Assembly (NCBI GenBank): GCA_016776505.1
Contig: JADHTG010000003.1
Coordinates: forward strand, 24,334 to 88,333
Reading direction: 5' to 3'
DNA length: 64,000 bases
Source: Bacteroidota bacterium
GTDB lineage: Bacteria; Bacteroidota; Bacteroidia; CAILMK01; JAAYUY01
Shown here in pieces: positions 18,451 through 27,899 of this stretch. A model generated the notes under the pieces. The model was not told the origin of the DNA and ran no database searches. It saw only the letters and a list, made by a program, of their open reading frames with translations. Numbering within the stretch: the stretch's first letter is position 1; each line of letters starts with the position of its first letter. A program made the position numbers and the translations under genes.

Positions 18451-20190
18451 ATGATGAAAACTAAAATGCTCATCATTATGGGCTCATTTTTATTTTTAAG
18501 TATAGGTGTTCTTGCTCAACAACAGCTTGAGCATAAAAAGAGAACCTATATTTCAGCTGATGGAACTATTTATTGGAACAGGGCTTTACCTGTTTATTTA
18601 TGGGCCTCAACAAGCAATGATGTAAATGCTGAAAATATTATGCTGAAAAGCAAGAAAATGCCTCAGTATGTGAATCCAATGTACTGGGACCAGGAAGGGG
18701 TTCATTATATTCGTCATGATTGGGCTGTAAACAAGACCACTAAGAAAAAGGTCTATCCTGAAATAGAAGTTATTTATGAAGTTTACGCGGATGGACTTGC
18801 ACCTGCTTCTTCATCAAAATTTGCCACAGTTCCAAAATATGTGAAAGGTGGGGTTATTTATTATGGGAAAGGCTTAACTGTTGACTTATCCTCCCGGGAT
18901 GCTGTATCAGGTGTTGAAAACACCTATTACTCCATTAATGCCGCTGCTTACACTACCTATTCTTCTACATTGGCAATGAACGAGGAAAAAGCATATACAT
19001 TGAAGTATTATGCCTCCGATAATACAGGGAATGCCGAAGAGCCAAAAACTAAAAGTTATACGGTAGATCTAACAGCTCCTTCTTCCAGTCATTCAGTGAG
19101 TATGCCTAAATTAGGAGATATTGTTTCACCTAAGGCAAAAATTACACTCTCATTTACTGATAATCTCTCAGGAGTTAGAAATACCATGTATTTCTTTGAC
19201 AACGCAACTGCCAAAATGTATTACAATCCGATTAGTTTATGGAGCTTAACGGATGGAAATCACACCCTGAATTATTTTTCTACAGACAATGTATTGAACA
19301 TAGAGGAAAAGAAAACTTATAGTTTTTACCTGGATAAGATTGCACCAGTTGTCAGCCAGGAAATTGTGGGAGATCTTTCCACCACAAATTGCAAATACAT
19401 CTCCTCCCGTACAACCATTAAACTTACCGCAACTGATAACAAAGCCGGGGTTGAAAATATATTCTACAGCATTGATGGTTCCGGACAGAGCACTTATAGT
19501 TCACCCTTTAAAATTCCAACAAAAGATGGAAAACATACGATCGCCTATTGGGGAGTGGATAAAGTGACAAACCTGGCCAGCAAAAAATATCTGACAGTTT
19601 GCATGGATAATACCAAACCAGCAACTTACATTTCTTACGGCAAACCTCAATTCTTTACCAGGGACACTTTGTTTATAAATAAGAACACTCCTGTTACCCT
19701 GACAGCGAGAGATTATGGCTCAGGTATTTTAAAAACTGAATACAGTGTAAATGATGCAGGAATAAAAACATATACTTCACCTTATAAAATTCCTGAAGAA
19801 GGGTATAAAACTATTAAGTTCTATTCAACGGATAAGGTGAATAATGTTGAAGATGCCAAAACATCCAATTGTTTTGTTGACAATACCCCTCCTGTGATTT
19901 ACGTGAATTTCAGTATTGAGCCAATTGATAAAAAAAGTGGTTTAAATGTATATCCGAATTATACCAGGTTGTATGTTGGAGCTACAGATAAACATGTAGG
20001 CACCAACCAGATCCTTTATGGTGTAAATAATGCGCCATTGAAAGATTACTCAAGTCCTTATACTTTAGATATGTCTGAAATTCCTCATTTTAGCAAGAAG
20101 AATGCAAAATATACTGTGAAAGTTCAGGCAAAAGACAAGCTGGGTAACACATCTGAAAAAATAGTTGAATTTTACGTAACTGACAAATAA
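18451..20190 (+). CDS. Secreted protein with five OmpL47-like Ig-fold repeats
   Basis: Exported protein of about 579 residues from the ATG at 18451, with signal peptide MLIIMGSFLFLSIGVLAQ. An N-terminal domain (about 25-125; YWNRALPVYLWAS, YIRHDWAVNKTTKKKVYPEI) is followed by five repeats of roughly 90-100 residues. Each repeat carries a (D)NxSGVxNTYYSID-like strand pair, a Y-x-SP-(F/Y) turn and a closing YYSTDNxxNxEE strand with V-D-x-T-x-P linkers. These are the OmpL47/Big-type extracellular folds. The N-terminal segment resembles the 'chitobiase-like' region seen in related Bacteroidota proteins. No sorting domain or membrane helix is seen at the end, so its location is periplasm or outer surface; function is unknown. 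Confidence 0.8.
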   Translation: MMKTKMLIIMGSFLFLSIGVLAQQQLEHKKRTYISADGTIYWNRALPVYLWASTSNDVNAENIMLKSKKMPQYVNPMYWDQEGVHYIRHDWAVNKTTKKKVYPEIEVIYEVYADGLAPASSSKFATVPKYVKGGVIYYGKGLTVDLSSRDAVSGVENTYYSINAAAYTTYSSTLAMNEEKAYTLKYYASDNTGNAEEPKTKSYTVDLTAPSSSHSVSMPKLGDIVSPKAKITLSFTDNLSGVRNTMYFFDNATAKMYYNPISLWSLTDGNHTLNYFSTDNVLNIEEKKTYSFYLDKIAPVVSQEIVGDLSTTNCKYISSRTTIKLTATDNKAGVENIFYSIDGSGQSTYSSPFKIPTKDGKHTIAYWGVDKVTNLASKKYLTVCMDNTKPATYISYGKPQFFTRDTLFINKNTPVTLTARDYGSGILKTEYSVNDAGIKTYTSPYKIPEEGYKTIKFYSTDKVNNVEDAKTSNCFVDNTPPVIYVNFSIEPIDKKSGLNVYPNYTRLYVGATDKHVGTNQILYGVNNAPLKDYSSPYTLDMSEIPHFSKKNAKYTVKVQAKDKLGNTSEKIVEFYVTDK

Positions 20191-20210
20191 CAAATCAACC
20201 TAAACGAGCG

Positions 20211-20239
20211 AAAGGCTGTCTTTATGGGCAGCCTTTTTT
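20211..20239 (+). terminator. Intrinsic terminator after the OmpL47-like repeat gene
   Basis: Stem AAAGGCTG (20211-20218) pairs with CAGCCTTT (20229-20236), extendable inwards by a wobble and a C-G pair. A T run at 20234-20239 follows. It lies 20 bp past the stop codon at 20190. Confidence 0.8.
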
Positions 20240-20266
20240 GTTTGTAAAAAAGAAGGCTTAATTTTG
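20237..20266 (+). promoter_or_regulatory. Bacteroidota-type promoter for the SDR gene
   Basis: TTTG at 20237-20240 (-33) and TAATTTTG at 20259-20266 (-7) are separated by 18 bp, close to the usual spacing. This is the best complete -33/-7 pair in the window. The -33 element overlaps the T run of the preceding terminator. The ATG follows 18 bp after the -7 box. Confidence 0.6.
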
Positions 20267-20283
20267 ATGTATTATTTAACATC

Positions 20284-20988
20284 ATGAACATTATAATCAC
20301 AGGTGCCAGTAGCGGAATTGGATATGAAACAGCTCTTAAATTAAGTACAGAGCCGGGAAATAAAGTGCTTGCCATAGCAAGATCTGAAGATAAATTAATG
20401 CAGCTTCATGAAAGATCGAAAGTTTTAAATCCTAATTCTGAACTAATCCCATTTGCTTTTGATATCGCCCACTCTGATTACAAAGAGCTGGATCATTTAT
20501 TGGGAAAATTAAATGAAATAGATATTTTGATTAACAATGCTGGCTTAATGATCAAGAAGCCATTTCTGGAACTGGAGGAACAAGACTGGACTTCCATTTT
20601 CAGTGTTAATTTATTCGGCCCGGTTAAGCTGATCAGAAAGCTAAGTCCCTATATGGGCAAAATACAGACATCTCATATTGTTAACATCAGTAGCATGGGG
20701 GGATTTCAGGGAAGTGTAAAATTTCCTGGTCTAACCGCTTATGCAGCAAGTAAAGCAGCATTGTCCAACCTGACAGAAGTCCTGGCTGCCGAGTTTCAGG
20801 ATAAAAACATCAAAGTCAATTGCCTTGCTATCGGTTCAGTAGAAACCAGCATGCTAGCAAATACATTCCCGGACTATAAAGCCCCATTAACAGCAAGTGA
20901 GATGGCAGATTTTATAAGTGATTTTAGTCTTCAGGGATATAAGTATTTCAATGGGAAAGTTTTGCCTGTTGCATTGTCGACACCCTAA
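20284..20988 (+). CDS. Short-chain dehydrogenase/reductase
   Basis: NAD(P)-dependent SDR of 234 residues. The cofactor fold has IITGASSGIGYETA and DILINNAGLM; the catalytic residues are Ser in VNISSMGG and Tyr/Lys in YAASKAALSN. The cofactor loop has Arg (AIARSEDKL) after strand 2, which favours NADPH. The next genes are an aromatic amino acid hydroxylase and a pterin synthase. A sepiapterin-reductase-like role in pterin supply is therefore possible, but the sequence does not decide this and a general carbonyl or 3-oxoacyl reductase is equally allowed. It converges on the hydroxylase gene (11 bp gap). Confidence 0.88.
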   Translation: MNIIITGASSGIGYETALKLSTEPGNKVLAIARSEDKLMQLHERSKVLNPNSELIPFAFDIAHSDYKELDHLLGKLNEIDILINNAGLMIKKPFLELEEQDWTSIFSVNLFGPVKLIRKLSPYMGKIQTSHIVNISSMGGFQGSVKFPGLTAYAASKAALSNLTEVLAAEFQDKNIKVNCLAIGSVETSMLANTFPDYKAPLTASEMADFISDFSLQGYKYFNGKVLPVALSTP

Positions 20989-20999
20989 AATTCGCAGAC

Positions 21000-22730
21000 T
21001 TAATCATTTAGCATCAGCAAACCATTGGCTATCAGGTTCGAAAAGTTCTTTTCTTCCTGTTTCATTTTCAGAAAAGACCCAATTTCAGTTCTGATTAAGC
21101 TATTATCGTTGTTCTTTGTTAATATCTCAAGTATTTCTAAGGGTAGCAGCCACTCATTCGGGTACTTAGTTTTCAACTCCATCCAGGTGCTGTCCAATGT
21201 ATAATAATCATATTCTCCTTCACGAACATTTCTAACCTGAGTGTATAATTCGTGGAGTTTAATGGCCTCCGTGGTATGTTTGATTTTATGTGTTTTTTCT
21301 TTGGGTGCCAGGTACTTCAGTTCCCATGCAATAGGATCGGCAGGTCCAGGGAATGCTGAAATAATCTTTTCACCAACTGCCATGTCATAAGTTCCCCATG
21401 CAGGATCAAACAATATTTCTCCCTCGAAAGTAACTTGACAATCCGTAAAACTCAGGATCATAATCCGCTGGTCTTGCTGGTGGATATTTTCCAGTTTACC
21501 CTTCACCATTAATCCAGATTCAAACTCCAAAACCGAATTCCTGCCTTTTTTAATCCCCGTCGAGGCTAAGTCTTCTTCCGTCATGAATTCCAGCGGGCGG
21601 ATCACATTTTTCAATTTTCCAACAGGAGAACTAAATCCATGAGAATGATAGCTTTTATCATGTCCCAATATTTCCTTTTGATCATAATTTAAACTGGAAG
21701 GTCCTTCTGTTTTCACCCAGCATATTTGGCCATTCCTGGATTTATAATTTGTAAACCTCCCACTTATCTGTAAGCCCGAGCTGTAAACACAAGTAGCTAT
21801 GTTATCCGAATTAATAGCTTTTACTATTCCTTCCTCACCCCCTGTTTTCAAAGCCATCTGGTCTGCAAAATCGTTTAATACATGAGTCAAATGTTCAAAA
21901 TCCGGAGAAACAAACAGCTGTGGTTGTTGAGTGGTGATATCAAATCCAACATCTTTAGCATTTAAGTCATAGGGCAGTTTTTTAACATGGTCCTGAAGAC
22001 AATTATAGCTTTCCCCAATGGAAGACAATAATCCGGCTCCATAAATTTTCGGATTCTTCAGATCGCCAATGAGTCCATATTCCACAGTCCACCAATGCAT
22101 ATTACGTATTTTGCACATTTCTGATGGCTCGACTTCCAGTTTTTCGAGTTCTGATAGTTCTAATTCTGCTTTGTCAATTTCAGCTTTTTGCGTATAAGGA
22201 TCAGCTTTTAATATAGATAAATGCCTTATTGCTTCATACACTTTATAGTCGTGAGCTGATGAAAATGCTTTGCGACCTATTTCTCCAAATAATCTCAAAT
22301 ATTCAGCATATTCATCATTTGCAATAATGGGAGCATGTCCGGCAGCTTCATGCAGAATATCAGGTGCGGGAGTATATTCTATTTGATAAATGGGCCGAAT
22401 ATCAGCTGCAATCACCAGTACATTGTAGGCCTGGAATTCCATAAAGGCAGATGGAGGAATGAATCCATCCACGGCAACAGCAGCCCAACCAATTTCTTTT
22501 AAAATACGGTTCATGCCGTACATATGCGGGATTTGTTCAATACTGATCCCTGTTCGCTTTAAGCCATCCACATAAGATCCATGAGCTACCCTGCTCAAAT
22601 AACGAACATTTTGACGCATCACATATCTCCATAATGCATGATCCTGGGAAGTATATTCATTGTAAGGTTGTTCAATAACCAAATCCATTAAATGCTTCGG
22701 CAATCTATCTAAAACATTATTTGATTCCAT
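21000..22730 (-). CDS. Aromatic amino acid hydroxylase (phenylalanine 4-monooxygenase family) with long C-terminal extension
   Basis: Tetrahydropterin- and iron-dependent hydroxylase. With the ATG at 22730 the protein is 576 residues; a Met eight codons upstream overlaps a TAnnTTTG box and is less likely. Iron ligands are visible: His127 and His132 in ILHEAAGHAPI and Glu217 in WWTVEYGLI. The interval between the second His and the Glu is 85 residues, against 40 in mammalian enzymes (His290 to Glu330); the extra segment is charged and helical (KAELELSELEKLEVE). About 300 residues follow the catalytic core and resemble nothing I recognise. They are beta-rich, with repeated VxFEGxxLFxPAW-like segments. 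The family usually hydroxylates Phe; the extension could add regulation or specificity. Confidence 0.9.
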   Translation of the reverse strand: MESNNVLDRLPKHLMDLVIEQPYNEYTSQDHALWRYVMRQNVRYLSRVAHGSYVDGLKRTGISIEQIPHMYGMNRILKEIGWAAVAVDGFIPPSAFMEFQAYNVLVIAADIRPIYQIEYTPAPDILHEAAGHAPIIANDEYAEYLRLFGEIGRKAFSSAHDYKVYEAIRHLSILKADPYTQKAEIDKAELELSELEKLEVEPSEMCKIRNMHWWTVEYGLIGDLKNPKIYGAGLLSSIGESYNCLQDHVKKLPYDLNAKDVGFDITTQQPQLFVSPDFEHLTHVLNDFADQMALKTGGEEGIVKAINSDNIATCVYSSGLQISGRFTNYKSRNGQICWVKTEGPSSLNYDQKEILGHDKSYHSHGFSSPVGKLKNVIRPLEFMTEEDLASTGIKKGRNSVLEFESGLMVKGKLENIHQQDQRIMILSFTDCQVTFEGEILFDPAWGTYDMAVGEKIISAFPGPADPIAWELKYLAPKEKTHKIKHTTEAIKLHELYTQVRNVREGEYDYYTLDSTWMELKTKYPNEWLLPLEILEILTKNNDNSLIRTEIGSFLKMKQEEKNFSNLIANGLLMLND

Positions 22731-22751
22731 GTAAATCGGATTTAAAAGTTG

Positions 22752-22759
22752 CAAAATTA
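22752..22759 (-). promoter_or_regulatory. Candidate -7 box of the aromatic amino acid hydroxylase gene
   Basis: Minus strand reads TAATTTTG, an exact TAnnTTTG match 22 bp before the ATG at 22730. It overlaps the upstream in-frame Met codon. Confidence 0.4.
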
Positions 22760-22908
22760 CTAATTTATTTAGACTTGTTCTTATTTGTAAGACTTGATTT
22801 GAATCATTCTCATCATTTTAAAAAGATTTTGATGAAGTATTAAAAATATCTAAATTCAGCATAATAATTGTATCCATTTAGAACAAAACAATCCTAAATA
22901 CTTTCCAA

Positions 22909-23328
22909 ATGATTCATATTTGCAGACGTGAACGATTTAATGCTGCTCATCGTGTTTTTGTTGAAGGGTGGTCAGATGAAAAGAATTCTGAACATTTTGG
23001 AGCCTGTTCGAATCCCAACTGGCACGGTCATAACTATGAACTTTTTGTTACCGTAAAGGGAGAGCCGGATCCTTTATCAGGCTATGTGATAGATCTAAAA
23101 GTCCTCAGCAAAATCATCAGGGAGAAAGTCATCAATAAAGTAGATCACAGGAATTTAAATCTTGAAGTAGATTTTATGAAGGGCATACAACCCTCAACTG
23201 AGAACATTGCTAAAGCCATATTCCATGAAATCTCACCCTTGATTCAAAAGCAAAAAGCAGTATTGCATTCCATCAGGCTGCATGAAACAGAAAACAATTC
23301 TGTTGAATATTTTGGAGAGTTTGCTTAG
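22909..23328 (+). CDS. 6-pyruvoyl-tetrahydropterin / 6-carboxytetrahydropterin synthase family protein
   Basis: A 139-residue zinc enzyme acting on dihydroneopterin triphosphate. Zinc ligands His14 (FNAAH) and His39/His41 (HGHNYE) are present, and the catalytic Cys33 lies in HFGACSNPNWHGHNYE. That spacing and the context FGxCxNPNxHGHNY match animal 6-pyruvoyl-tetrahydropterin synthases more closely than the E. coli QueD loop. The gene is divergent from the aromatic amino acid hydroxylase (178 bp between starts), an enzyme that needs tetrahydropterin. The common database label is queD; both queuosine and biopterin roles remain open. Confidence 0.88.
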   Translation: MIHICRRERFNAAHRVFVEGWSDEKNSEHFGACSNPNWHGHNYELFVTVKGEPDPLSGYVIDLKVLSKIIREKVINKVDHRNLNLEVDFMKGIQPSTENIAKAIFHEISPLIQKQKAVLHSIRLHETENNSVEYFGEFA

Positions 23329-23350
23329 TAACCTGAGCTCAGGCTAGTAT

Positions 23351-25156
23351 TTAATCTTCTGAAAATTCAATTAATAATTTCCTGTAGGCATTGAAAATAT
23401 TCGCGCGGGAAACAAAACCCATATATTTTCCATCGTAAATCACTGGCAAATTCCATTTACCTGTAGACTTGAATTTCTCCATCACAGTGTCCATGTTATC
23501 CTCTTTAGAGACTATTGCATTGGGTTGAATCATGATTTCCCTGACATATACTTTGTCGTACATTTCCCGATCAAACATAATTTTCCTGACTTTATCCAAT
23601 GGAACTAATCCCAGGAAGCTACCATTTTTATCGATTACAGGATAAATATTTCGCACCGAATCTTTTATCACTTTCACTAAATCCGATAGCTTATCCTCCG
23701 GTTCCAGTGTGAGGAAGTTAGTCTCCACCAGTTTGTCAATTTCCAATAATGCCAAAACGGTTTTGTCTTTGTGGTGGGTGAGCAATTCTCCCCGCTTAGC
23801 CAATTGGTAAGTATACACAGAGTGTTTTTCAAAATACTTGATTGTAGTATATGAAATAGCGGCGGTGATCATTAATGGGACAAAAAGTTCATATCCACCG
23901 GTTATTTCAGCGATAAGGAAAATGGCTGTTAAGGGAGCATGAAGAATTCCAGCAATGGTACCTGCCATTCCGATCAGAGTGAAATTGGATAAAGAAATGT
24001 TTTTTATAGGAAGAACAGTCGAAATCCAGTTAACAAGGGATGCAAACAAAAATCCAAAAGTGCTGCCCAAAAATAAAGAGGGCGCGAATATGCCGCCAAT
24101 TCCACCACTATTTAAGGTGACCGAGGTAGCAATCGCTTTAAAAAATATCAATAACAATAAAAATCCAAATACAAGAGGCAAGTTGTCTTTAAAGCTATAA
24201 AACAAAGAAGTTTCAAGCAGAAAACTAAAATCTCCGTTCAATAATGAATTAATGGATTCATAGCCCTCACCGTATAAAGGAGGAAATAAAAAGATCAGCG
24301 TTCCCAGGATGATACCGCCAATACCTACTTTGATGTAGGCATTTTTTATTTTATCGAAGGTTTTTCCAATCCTGATATAGGCACGGGTAAAATAAATGGA
24401 AACAAAACCTGTAAAAACACCCAGTAATATAAACCAGGGAACTTCACGAAATAAGAAACTATCGCTTAAATCGATATGAAATAAAACACTTCTTCCGAGA
24501 AAAAAATAAGAAGTCAATGCAGCCATGGATGAAGCTAAAAGCAATGGCACCAGAGAGGAGAGGGTAAGATCCAACATGATGACCTCAATAGCGAAAACAA
24601 TTGCTGCAATCGGCGCTTTAAAAATCGCTGCAAGGGCACCTGATGCAGCACATCCGATTAATAATGTTCGGGTCCGGTAATTTAAATGAAGAGTTCTGGC
24701 TATATTTGATCCAATGGACGCACCGGTAGCAACAGTCGGACCTTCCAGTCCTACGGATCCACCAAAACCAACCGTAAATGCACTGGTGATAATAGATGAA
24801 AACATGTTGTGCTTCTTAATAATGGAACTTTGCTTGGAGATGGCATACAAAGTAACTGGAATACCATGTCCCACACGCTGTCTTATCAGGTATTTTATGA
24901 TGAACATAGAAATGAAAATACCTATTAATGGATAGGCTAAGTATAAATAATTTGCATAGGAAGTAGTAAAATCGCTGGTTAGTAACGACCTGATCAAATG
25001 AACGGAATTCTTAATAACTACTGCAGCAATTCCAGTTGAAAATCCAATCACAGCACTTAGGATCAATATAAAGGGCTGATCTTTGACATGTTTGTATCTC
25101 CATGCAATGAAGTTGCGCAGATATTTGTCAAATAGATTTGTCTTGTTTCCTGTCAC
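23351..25156 (-). CDS. ClC family chloride channel/transporter with CBS domains
   Basis: Membrane protein of 601 residues. The ClC core has about 10-12 hydrophobic helices and all selectivity motifs: GSVGLEGPTVATGAS with the gating Glu138, GGIGGIFAPSLFLGS, and GMAGTIAGILHAPLTAIF. The retained gating Glu is compatible with either a Cl-/H+ exchanger or a channel. The C-terminal 140 residues form a CBS pair (VETNFLTLEPEDKLSDLVKV; VYVREIMIQPNAIVSKEDN), which usually binds adenine nucleotides and regulates transport. It converges on the pterin synthase gene with 22 bp between stops. Confidence 0.94.
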   Translation of the reverse strand: MTGNKTNLFDKYLRNFIAWRYKHVKDQPFILILSAVIGFSTGIAAVVIKNSVHLIRSLLTSDFTTSYANYLYLAYPLIGIFISMFIIKYLIRQRVGHGIPVTLYAISKQSSIIKKHNMFSSIITSAFTVGFGGSVGLEGPTVATGASIGSNIARTLHLNYRTRTLLIGCAASGALAAIFKAPIAAIVFAIEVIMLDLTLSSLVPLLLASSMAALTSYFFLGRSVLFHIDLSDSFLFREVPWFILLGVFTGFVSIYFTRAYIRIGKTFDKIKNAYIKVGIGGIILGTLIFLFPPLYGEGYESINSLLNGDFSFLLETSLFYSFKDNLPLVFGFLLLLIFFKAIATSVTLNSGGIGGIFAPSLFLGSTFGFLFASLVNWISTVLPIKNISLSNFTLIGMAGTIAGILHAPLTAIFLIAEITGGYELFVPLMITAAISYTTIKYFEKHSVYTYQLAKRGELLTHHKDKTVLALLEIDKLVETNFLTLEPEDKLSDLVKVIKDSVRNIYPVIDKNGSFLGLVPLDKVRKIMFDREMYDKVYVREIMIQPNAIVSKEDNMDTVMEKFKSTGKWNLPVIYDGKYMGFVSRANIFNAYRKLLIEFSED

Positions 25157-25215
25157 TGCAGGTCTTTTTTATTATTCACAAACTTGAGGTAAATTCCTTT
25201 ATTCTGTAAATTTTT

Positions 25216-27387
25216 TTAAAAATCGTTCCTGCCCACTTTTTGATTCATAATAGTCATCCAGGTCAGTATTATTAATAATAGCAGCAAAAAGGAATATGAA
25301 ATAAAGAAGGATGCTTTCACCACTGGATTTCTGTATTTAAATACCACCTTATGCTGCCCTGACGGAATCACAACAGACATATACAAAATATTGGATGGGA
25401 TGATTTCTTTTTGGACACCATCCACTCGTACTTCCCAGCCCGGATAATTGCTTTGCAAGAGAGTGAGTAATACTTTATTATTCGTTTGCGTTTTTAATTC
25501 AATCTTATTGGGTGAAAAATTTGTGATATGAACTGTATCATCAGGAAATAATTTGAACGAATCGGTTTTTAGCTCCGTTGCATTTTTAAAATGAAGATGA
25601 AGATGATCTTTCAACCTGATGGATGAGTCTGACAGCGAATCATAAGGAAAAAGCTGGTCTGACAAATAAACCAACTCATTGTTAAGTATGGCAGTACTTA
25701 AGTTGGGATAATTATTAAACAGTTCAACATAATTATTTAACCAGAATGAGCTGAATCCATCATAATGTATTTCTTTGTAAAATATGCCGGTGTTTCTCCA
25801 AACTGGCAGAAATACACGGCTTCCATCATTTTGCTTTATTATTTTGCCCGATGGAATTGGAAATCCCCCGGGCAACTTTTCGATTTGTTCCTTTAATGCT
25901 TTAGGTTTTTTATGAGATACCCCGGTATAAAAAACATTAAGCTGAACACTCACAATCATATCCATGACAATCAATACAATAATCCATTTAAGCATTAATT
26001 TACTTCCTGATCGAAGGAAGATAATGAATACCGAAAGAATAATAATCTGAATAAAGGCTTGCAGAAAGATGTGTTCAAAAAACCCTGATTTTGCTAAAGT
26101 TTCATGAAAGTCAGATGGAAAATGTCTGAATGAAAAAGTCTGCAGATCAATCTTGAATAAGGACAGAATGAATAAGCTTAGCAGTCCTGCTAAAACAGGA
26201 AAGCCAAGCCATTGCAATTTGATCCTTTCAGTTGCAGGTTTTTTAATGAAATGACTTATTCCCAATGCTGCAAAAAGGAAGAATGCCAATTGAGTAAAAT
26301 AGCTGAAATAACTTGGAAAACGGAACAAATTCATGAAAGGAACATGCTCATACAGGTATTCCCTAACAGGAAGAAAATCTCCGAAAGAAGCAAGAAGACA
26401 GATAATAGGTATCAGACGAATCAGATAGAATTCCAGTTTGTTTCTCTTCAAAAGAAAAGAAATGGCAAAAATCAATACAATTAATCCGATATACACATTG
26501 GCCATGGATAAGTCGGTGTTAAAAAATTCAGGATTTTTTACTGTCGAAAAAGGGATAAGCAGGGAGATTAATGATTGAGGTGTTAAAGGATTAATCAATG
26601 CACTTTGAAGGCTGACACCTCCAGCCCGATCCAGGTGTTCAGCTACCTGAAAGCTACTGACAACACTGACCAGGCTCAAAATAAGTGTGAAAATCAGAAA
26701 AAGGAGATTCAGGCTTATGAGGATTTTGATTTTCTTCCAATTTCGCAAAATCAATGTCTTAAAAAAAGAGTAAGTGAGAATCAAAAGCAAAATGTAAAAT
26801 AATATGATGGTGAAAGTCTGGTACCCATTAGAAATCAATAGAAACATAAAAACAGATGCTTTTATGACATCCTGGATTTTTCCATTTTCATTAAATCGAA
26901 AATAATTCAGTAAAATATATGGGATCCAAACGGCTGAAATGATGGCAAATAATGCCTGTGCATGTCCGACAAAAAATCCTGAACACATAAATGCGATCGC
27001 CGATATCAGTGAAGCTTTTTGTTCGGCACCGAAGTGATTTGCTAATTTATATACACCCCATCCTCCAACGACCAGATAGAATATAAAGAGAACATGCAGA
27101 CTATAATTGGTATAACCTCCCAATAATCCAATGAGTATTGTTTCAGGATACCAGGCCGGGCACTGCATATCTGCATATACAGGATAGCCCATTTGCTGGT
27201 AGGGGTTCCACAGCGGCAAAATCCCATGATTCCAACATTCGCCTGCAAAATATCTGAATGGCAATACCACATCAATCATATCCCATTTCAGGCTATTGTT
27301 CATGAATGCGATTGGCCAGTATGCAATGATTGCAACAAGCAAGAGGATTAAGATCGTATAGAAAGGGAAATTTTGCTTTTTGATTGC
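25216..27387 (-). CDS. YfhO family polytopic membrane protein
   Basis: Large integral membrane protein of about 723 residues from the Met at 27387 (a Met five codons upstream is the alternative). It has roughly 12-14 hydrophobic helices, an early periplasmic loop with DVVLPFRYFAGECWNHGILP and LWNPYQQMGYPVYADMQ, and a soluble C-terminal beta domain (about 500-690) before a last helix. That layout is typical of YfhO/DUF6044-type proteins of the GT-C fold, some of which transfer sugars in envelope polymer synthesis. The Asp in the first loop (KWDMIDV) is where GT-C enzymes place a catalytic acid. The substrate is not known. Confidence 0.85.
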   Translation of the reverse strand, partial: AIKKQNFPFYTILILLLVAIIAYWPIAFMNNSLKWDMIDVVLPFRYFAGECWNHGILPLWNPYQQMGYPVYADMQCPAWYPETILIGLLGGYTNYSLHVLFIFYLVVGGWGVYKLANHFGAEQKASLISAIAFMCSGFFVGHAQALFAIISAVWIPYILLNYFRFNENGKIQDVIKASVFMFLLISNGYQTFTIILFYILLLILTYSFFKTLILRNWKKIKILISLNLLFLIFTLILSLVSVVSSFQVAEHLDRAGGVSLQSALINPLTPQSLISLLIPFSTVKNPEFFNTDLSMANVYIGLIVLIFAISFLLKRNKLEFYLIRLIPIICLLASFGDFLPVREYLYEHVPFMNLFRFPSYFSYFTQLAFFLFAALGISHFIKKPATERIKLQWLGFPVLAGLLSLFILSLFKIDLQTFSFRHFPSDFHETLAKSGFFEHIFLQAFIQIIILSVFIIFLRSGSKLMLKWIIVLIVMDMIVSVQLNVFYTGVSHKKPKALKEQIEKLPGGFPIPSGKIIKQNDGSRVFLPVWRNTGIFYKEIHYDGFSSFWLNNYVELFNNYPNLSTAILNNELVYLSDQLFPYDSLSDSSIRLKDHLHLHFKNATELKTDSFKLFPDDTVHITNFSPNKIELKTQTNNKVLLTLLQSNYPGWEVRVDGVQKEIIPSNILYMSVVIPSGQHKVVFKYRNPVVKASFFISYSFLLLLLIILTWMTIMNQKVGRNDF

Positions 27388-27555
27388 CATACTAACTTGC
27401 ATCAGATGTCAAATATCGATAAATCAAATGGAACCTTATATCAATTGAATTTGGGTATTTTTGAACTCCTGAATAATACACTTCCTGTTTCGTTGTTAAG
27501 GAGATAGGAAATAATTTCTTTTGGAATTAATTTCAATCTTTCAAGGAGGAATTCT

Positions 27556-27563
27556 TATATTTG
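27556..27563 (+). promoter_or_regulatory. Candidate -7 box of rplU-rpmA
   Basis: TATATTTG, an exact TAnnTTTG match 20 bp before the L21 ATG. No -33 TTTG at usual spacing was seen. Confidence 0.45.
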
Positions 27564-27582
27564 CACCCCTTAAAGAATTAAC

Positions 27583-27894
27583 ATGTACGCAATAGTAGAC
27601 ATAACAGGACATCAATATAAGGTTGAAAAAGATCAAACCCTATTAGTGAACCAGCTCCAGGGAAAGGAGGGGGATTCTGTTGAATTTAACCAGGTTCTTC
27701 TTGCTGACAATGAAGGTAAAGTGAAAGTTGGGACACCCACTATTAAAGGTGCTAAGGTAACGGCTACTATACTTCAACAATTGAAAGGAGATAAAGTGAT
27801 CGTTTTTAAGAAGAAGAGAAGGAAAGGATACCGGGTAAAGAATGGTCACAGGCAATTATTATCAAAAATTCAGATAACAGATATTAAAAACTAA
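27583..27894 (+). CDS. rplU: 50S ribosomal protein L21
   Basis: Ribosomal protein of 103 residues. [18 protein letters not shown] is the family start. Later blocks are [15 protein letters not shown] and [18 protein letters not shown], with the basic RNA-binding stretch. It is directly followed by rpmA (5 bp), the conserved L21-L27 operon. Confidence 0.97.
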   Translation: MYAIVDITGHQYKVEKDQTLLVNQLQGKEGDSVEFNQVLLADNEGKVKVGTPTIKGAKVTATILQQLKGDKVIVFKKKRRKGYRVKNGHRQLLSKIQITDIKN

Positions 27895-27899
27895 ATAAA

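Noticed and set aside
23332..23343. Palindrome CCTGAGCTCAGG between convergent genes
   Set aside because: No loop and no T run; too short to call a terminator or binding site.
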